Assembly: GCA_003478935.1 (NCBI GenBank)
Contig: QUFP01000014.1
Span: 1-64,000 of the forward strand
Origin: Firmicutes bacterium AF25-13AC
GTDB taxonomy: Bacteria; Bacillota; Clostridia; Lachnospirales; Lachnospiraceae
Length of the DNA: 64,000 bases
Direction of reading: 5' to 3'
Shown: positions 61,380-64,000 of the stretch, one piece after another
How positions within the stretch are numbered: position 1 is the stretch's first letter
Layout: every line of letters starts with the position of its first letter
Program-made: the position numbers and the translations under genes
Notes under the pieces: model-generated
What the model was told of the DNA's origin: nothing
What the model saw: the letters and a program-made list of their open reading frames with translations, nothing else
Database searches by the model: none

Positions 61380-62717
61380 ATGCCAATTCGATCCATTTGT
61401 TTTTTGCTTGGACAGCTATTATTTATTCCATCATATTTTTATATGACAAAGACATTAAAGAAAGAAAAGCTTCGTGCGGACAGCTTCGTGCGCTTTCTTT
61501 TGGTATGCCCGCCTATGGCATACATTTATACGATTTTGTGCATGGGGCTGCTTTATAGGCTCCTGCCTGGAAAAATATCATATGATATTATTTATGGCGT
61601 AGACTTTTTTGTATTTGGCATCTCTTTTTTACTGATGTATTTTTATGGACGTATGATGGAGCCGGTGGGCAGTGCGGCACGCTTTTTGTATCTATGCTTG
61701 TATCTGCTGTCCATGCCATTTACAGCTATATATGATTCACTTACCATGACAGTGCTGATTGATCTTTTGATGCCGCTCATTATTAATTTTATTTATTGCA
61801 AATGGGTCTGCCACCCAATCGTGGAGCTTCGAGAAGACTGCAATCGTATCAATGGTGTATTGCTTACGATTTTGATTATTGCAGAATGCCTGTTTTTGCT
61901 TAGAATAGCAGGTTTTTTATTTATTGAAAGACATGTGGAACTAAAGAAGTTTGATGTATATTTTTCTGTTTACAGTTTTATCTATGCAGTATTTGTCCTG
62001 ATGTTTGTTTTTTCGGCGATTATTATTATCGTGCAGAATATCAAATCGGCAAGAATAAATGAGCTGGCGGCTGAGAAAAGTCATGAGCAGTCGATCGAGA
62101 CGATTGAATCACTGGTGCGTGCCGTGGACGCAAAGGATAGTTATACAAATGGTCATTCTGCTCGTGTGGCAAAGTATACAAGACAGATCTCAAAACTGCT
62201 TGGATATGATGATGAGAAAGCCGATGGCATGTATTACATGGCATTGCTTCATGATGTCGGAAAGATTGGTGTTGATGATGCAATTTTAAGAAAGCCTGGT
62301 AAGCTGACTGATGAAGAGTTTGCGGCAATTAAGGCGCATACCGTGATTGGTTCACAGATTTTATCGCGCATCAGTTCAATGCCAGAACTTCAGTATGGTG
62401 CGCTGTATCACCATGAGCGCTGGGATGGACGTGGATATCCGAAAGGCTTAAAAGGGGAAGAGATACCAGAAGCAGCGCGCATCATTGCAGTTGCTGATGC
62501 ATATGATGCGATGACCTCAAATAGATCGTATCGAAAGGCATTAACGCAAGACTGCGTGCATGATGAAATTTTAAATGGAATAGGCAGGCAGTTTTGGCCG
62601 CCTGCCGCAAGAGCAATGCTTAAAATGATAGATCAGGATATTCATTATGATATGCGTCAAAAAAATGATGAGTCATCACAAAATGACGAACAAAAATATG
62701 AATATGGGATCAGTTAA
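61380..62717 (+). CDS. Membrane HD-GYP domain protein
   Basis: This 445-residue protein has about seven membrane helices in its first 220 residues (ICFLLGQLLFIPSYF, FLLVCPPMAYIYTIL), a short linker, and an HD-GYP domain that would break down cyclic-di-GMP. The metal site shows NGHSARVAKYTRQ, ALLHDVGKIGVDDAIL and HHERWDGRGYPKGLKGEEIP with IAVADAYDAMTSNRSYRKA. All key residues are present. The open frame extends upstream to 61125, but ATG 61380 has AGAAAGGA 5 bases before it and begins just before the first helix. It overlaps the convergent pectinesterase gene by 8 bases. Confidence 0.9.
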   Translation: MPIRSICFLLGQLLFIPSYFYMTKTLKKEKLRADSFVRFLLVCPPMAYIYTILCMGLLYRLLPGKISYDIIYGVDFFVFGISFLLMYFYGRMMEPVGSAARFLYLCLYLLSMPFTAIYDSLTMTVLIDLLMPLIINFIYCKWVCHPIVELREDCNRINGVLLTILIIAECLFLLRIAGFLFIERHVELKKFDVYFSVYSFIYAVFVLMFVFSAIIIIVQNIKSARINELAAEKSHEQSIETIESLVRAVDAKDSYTNGHSARVAKYTRQISKLLGYDDEKADGMYYMALLHDVGKIGVDDAILRKPGKLTDEEFAAIKAHTVIGSQILSRISSMPELQYGALYHHERWDGRGYPKGLKGEEIPEAARIIAVADAYDAMTSNRSYRKALTQDCVHDEILNGIGRQFWPPAARAMLKMIDQDIHYDMRQKNDESSQNDEQKYEYGIS

Positions 62718-63639
62718 AAACAGAAGCATATGTATAGTTTTCGGCCTCTGTGTCAGTTAGTGTATGTGTCCATGACGGACGCGCACCGGCGGCACCGGGG
62801 CCGTAATTTTTATATTCTGCAAAGTATACAGTATCGTGAGCATCAATCTTTCCCCAGTCGTGCCAGCCTTCAGGTTTGATATGATCACCTATCTCAGAAT
62901 TTAAAATGACTACTTTTGCATACTCACGCCATGGGCGGCCAAGGTAACATGTATTAGGCTCACTTCCAATAAAGCGGCAATGATTGAATATGTAGCCATA
63001 AGTTTGACCTTTCGGCGATGAACCAGCCGTCACATAGCCACCGCCTTCTGGAAGTGATTCAAGTGTACAATTTTCAAAGTAAGCAGTAGCGCTTCCAAAA
63101 ATAAAATCGACACCACCGCATATATAAGTATTTTTATAATATTGTCTTCCATTGATGCGCGGGGCAAATTCCTTCGGACCGCGAAAGCCGCCTGGCTCCT
63201 TCTCTTTTTCAGGAAGAGGTCCCGTAAAGAGAGTGTCCTGACTTCCAATAAGACGGCAGTTTTCCACGCGTATACCTTCTCCCTCTGCATAGAGCGCAAT
63301 CGCCTGACCAACTTCCTTTCCGGCACCAGCAGCATTTTCTACAGTGAGATTGCAAAGTGTAATATCAGGTGCATCTAAAAATAAAGTGTAGGTGCGAAAG
63401 GTACCTCGCTTTATTCCGTCTGGCATGATTTCTCTTGCATAGTCATCATATGTAAGAATCGTATTTGAAGCATCGTCACCCATAAGTGTAACGTGAGGCT
63501 GTGAGATTGTCAGCTTTTCGTGATAGCGTCCCGGTGCAATGTGTATCGTAACAGGCATAGGAGCATAGGCTTTAGCTGCCTCAATAGCATCAGCGATGCG
63601 GGGAAAAGAAGTAGATTGTCCAGCTTTAATAGTAATCAT
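62710..63639 (-). CDS. CE8 pectin methylesterase
   Basis: Pectin methylesterase removes methyl groups from galacturonate residues of pectin. The 309-residue right-handed beta-helix protein carries RLIGSQDTLFTG and CGGVDFIFGSATAYFENCTL, which hold the two catalytic Asp, and CYLGRPWREYAKVV with the substrate Arg and Trp. No signal peptide is seen, so it may act on imported oligosaccharides inside the cell. GAAAGGATC precedes the start. It is convergent with the HD-GYP gene. An operator-like palindrome overlaps its promoter. Confidence 0.92.
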   Translation of the reverse strand: MITIKAGQSTSFPRIADAIEAAKAYAPMPVTIHIAPGRYHEKLTISQPHVTLMGDDASNTILTYDDYAREIMPDGIKRGTFRTYTLFLDAPDITLCNLTVENAAGAGKEVGQAIALYAEGEGIRVENCRLIGSQDTLFTGPLPEKEKEPGGFRGPKEFAPRINGRQYYKNTYICGGVDFIFGSATAYFENCTLESLPEGGGYVTAGSSPKGQTYGYIFNHCRFIGSEPNTCYLGRPWREYAKVVILNSEIGDHIKPEGWHDWGKIDAHDTVYFAEYKNYGPGAAGARPSWTHTLTDTEAENYTYASVFN

Positions 63640-63683
63640 AATGTGATCCTTTCTAATTTTGTGACTTAAATTTGTACCATACT

Positions 63684-63715
63684 GATATTTTAAAATATCA
63701 CCTTTTTGCTGTCAA
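63684..63715 (-). promoter_or_regulatory. Pectinesterase promoter with perfect palindrome
   Basis: On the minus strand, TTGACA and TAAAAT are 17 bases apart. GATATTTTAAAATATC (63684-63699), a perfect 16-base palindrome, covers the -10 and is a likely operator. Confidence 0.65.
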
Positions 63716-63781
63716 TATGAGCTTGCGTTTTTACGAACGCTATTGTAAGATGACGATAGAAAAGTGAGTAACGATTCAAAG

Positions 63782-63811
63782 TTTTACAGAGATATTTAGA
63801 TCTTTGTAAAA
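63782..63811 (+). promoter_or_regulatory. Inverted repeat before the last gene
   Basis: TTTTACAGAGAT and ATCTTTGTAAAA are nearly perfect inverted arms around a short centre, about 35 bases before the start codon. It may be an operator or a leader hairpin. Confidence 0.4.
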
Positions 63812-63845
63812 GTGGTTGAATTGTCATAAAAACGGAGGAAAAACA

Positions 63846-64000
63846 ATGGTAATCAGAGAATACAGCAAGGTTGAACTGGTATTTAGCTCTAGTGAGAGCG
63901 AAGCAGTCAAGATTGCACTTGTGAATCTGCGGCGCGATTTAATTCGTACACTTGACTGCAGCGTGACAGCAGGAGGCATTATTCGTATCCTTGTCGGAAC
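63846..64000 (+). CDS. Unidentified gene start (partial)
   Basis: The frame begins MVIREYSKVELVFSSSESEA and continues VKIALVNLRRDLIRTLDC to the window end, after an ACGGAGGAAAAACA ribosome binding site. Only 51 residues are visible. The helix that follows SSESEA resembles the start of large alpha-glucuronidase-type glycosidases (GH115 or GH67), which would fit next to a pectin gene, but this is too short to assign. Confidence 0.5.
   Translation, partial: MVIREYSKVELVFSSSESEAVKIALVNLRRDLIRTLDCSVTAGGIIRILVG

Noticed and set aside
1..64000. CRISPR array, prophage or rRNA genes
   Set aside because: No regularly spaced repeats, phage structural genes or rRNA sequence were seen in the window.

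Overview
The window looks like chromosome of a spore-forming, low-to-moderate GC gut Firmicute of the Lachnospiraceae type. This rests on a YqfC sporulation gene, many carbohydrate ABC importers without their own ATPase, Gram-positive style ribosome binding sites (AAGGAGG) and TTGACA/TATAAT promoters, and a dense set of glycan-degrading genes. The genus cannot be fixed from the sequence alone.

Layout. 1-2 kb: the end of a tryptophan operon, with trpB cut by an IS3-like element at the window edge and trpA intact. 2-4 kb: an orphan AAA ATPase, a tiny ORF and several REP-like repeats. 4-35 kb: a glycan locus with a LacI-type regulator; GH125, sialidase-like, GH29 and GH3 enzymes; an eight-gene import operon (two solute-binding proteins, two permease pairs, an NHL-TPR-YIP1 membrane protein and a DUF5696 protein); GH38 and GH130; then a divergent GH35 / GH20-GH29 pair of units. 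35-43 kb: housekeeping genes (yqfC, tRNA-Gln, a lipoprotein, MarR/MATE, purC, glycerate kinase, a NifX-FKBP fusion). 42-45 kb: an ECF sigma factor, a probable anti-sigma factor and a secreted serpin, with a shared candidate sigma promoter. 45-59 kb: a fucose region with an AraC regulator, FucA, FucI, a redox membrane fusion, then a second importer operon with a GH29 fucosidase and a cytosolic transglutaminase-like protein. 59-64 kb: an SLC13-type permease, a cytidylate-kinase-like protein, a 24-residue Trp-rich ORF, an HD-GYP protein, a pectin methylesterase and the start of one more gene.

How it fits together. None of the glycosidases in the 4-35 kb locus shows a signal peptide, whereas the solute-binding proteins, the DUF5696 protein and the YIP1 protein do have one or are membrane anchored. 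The set sialidase-like, GH35, GH20, GH29, GH38, GH125 and GH130 is what is needed to take a complex N-glycan apart step by step and end with phosphorolysis of Man-GlcNAc. The simplest reading is that intact oligosaccharides are imported by the unusual transporter and dismantled in the cytoplasm. The fucose region would take fucosylated oligosaccharides or glycopeptides and send fucose to FucI and FucA.

Three genes (GH35, the second GH29, the serpin) each carry one apparent frameshift. These may be real lesions or consensus errors in the assembly.
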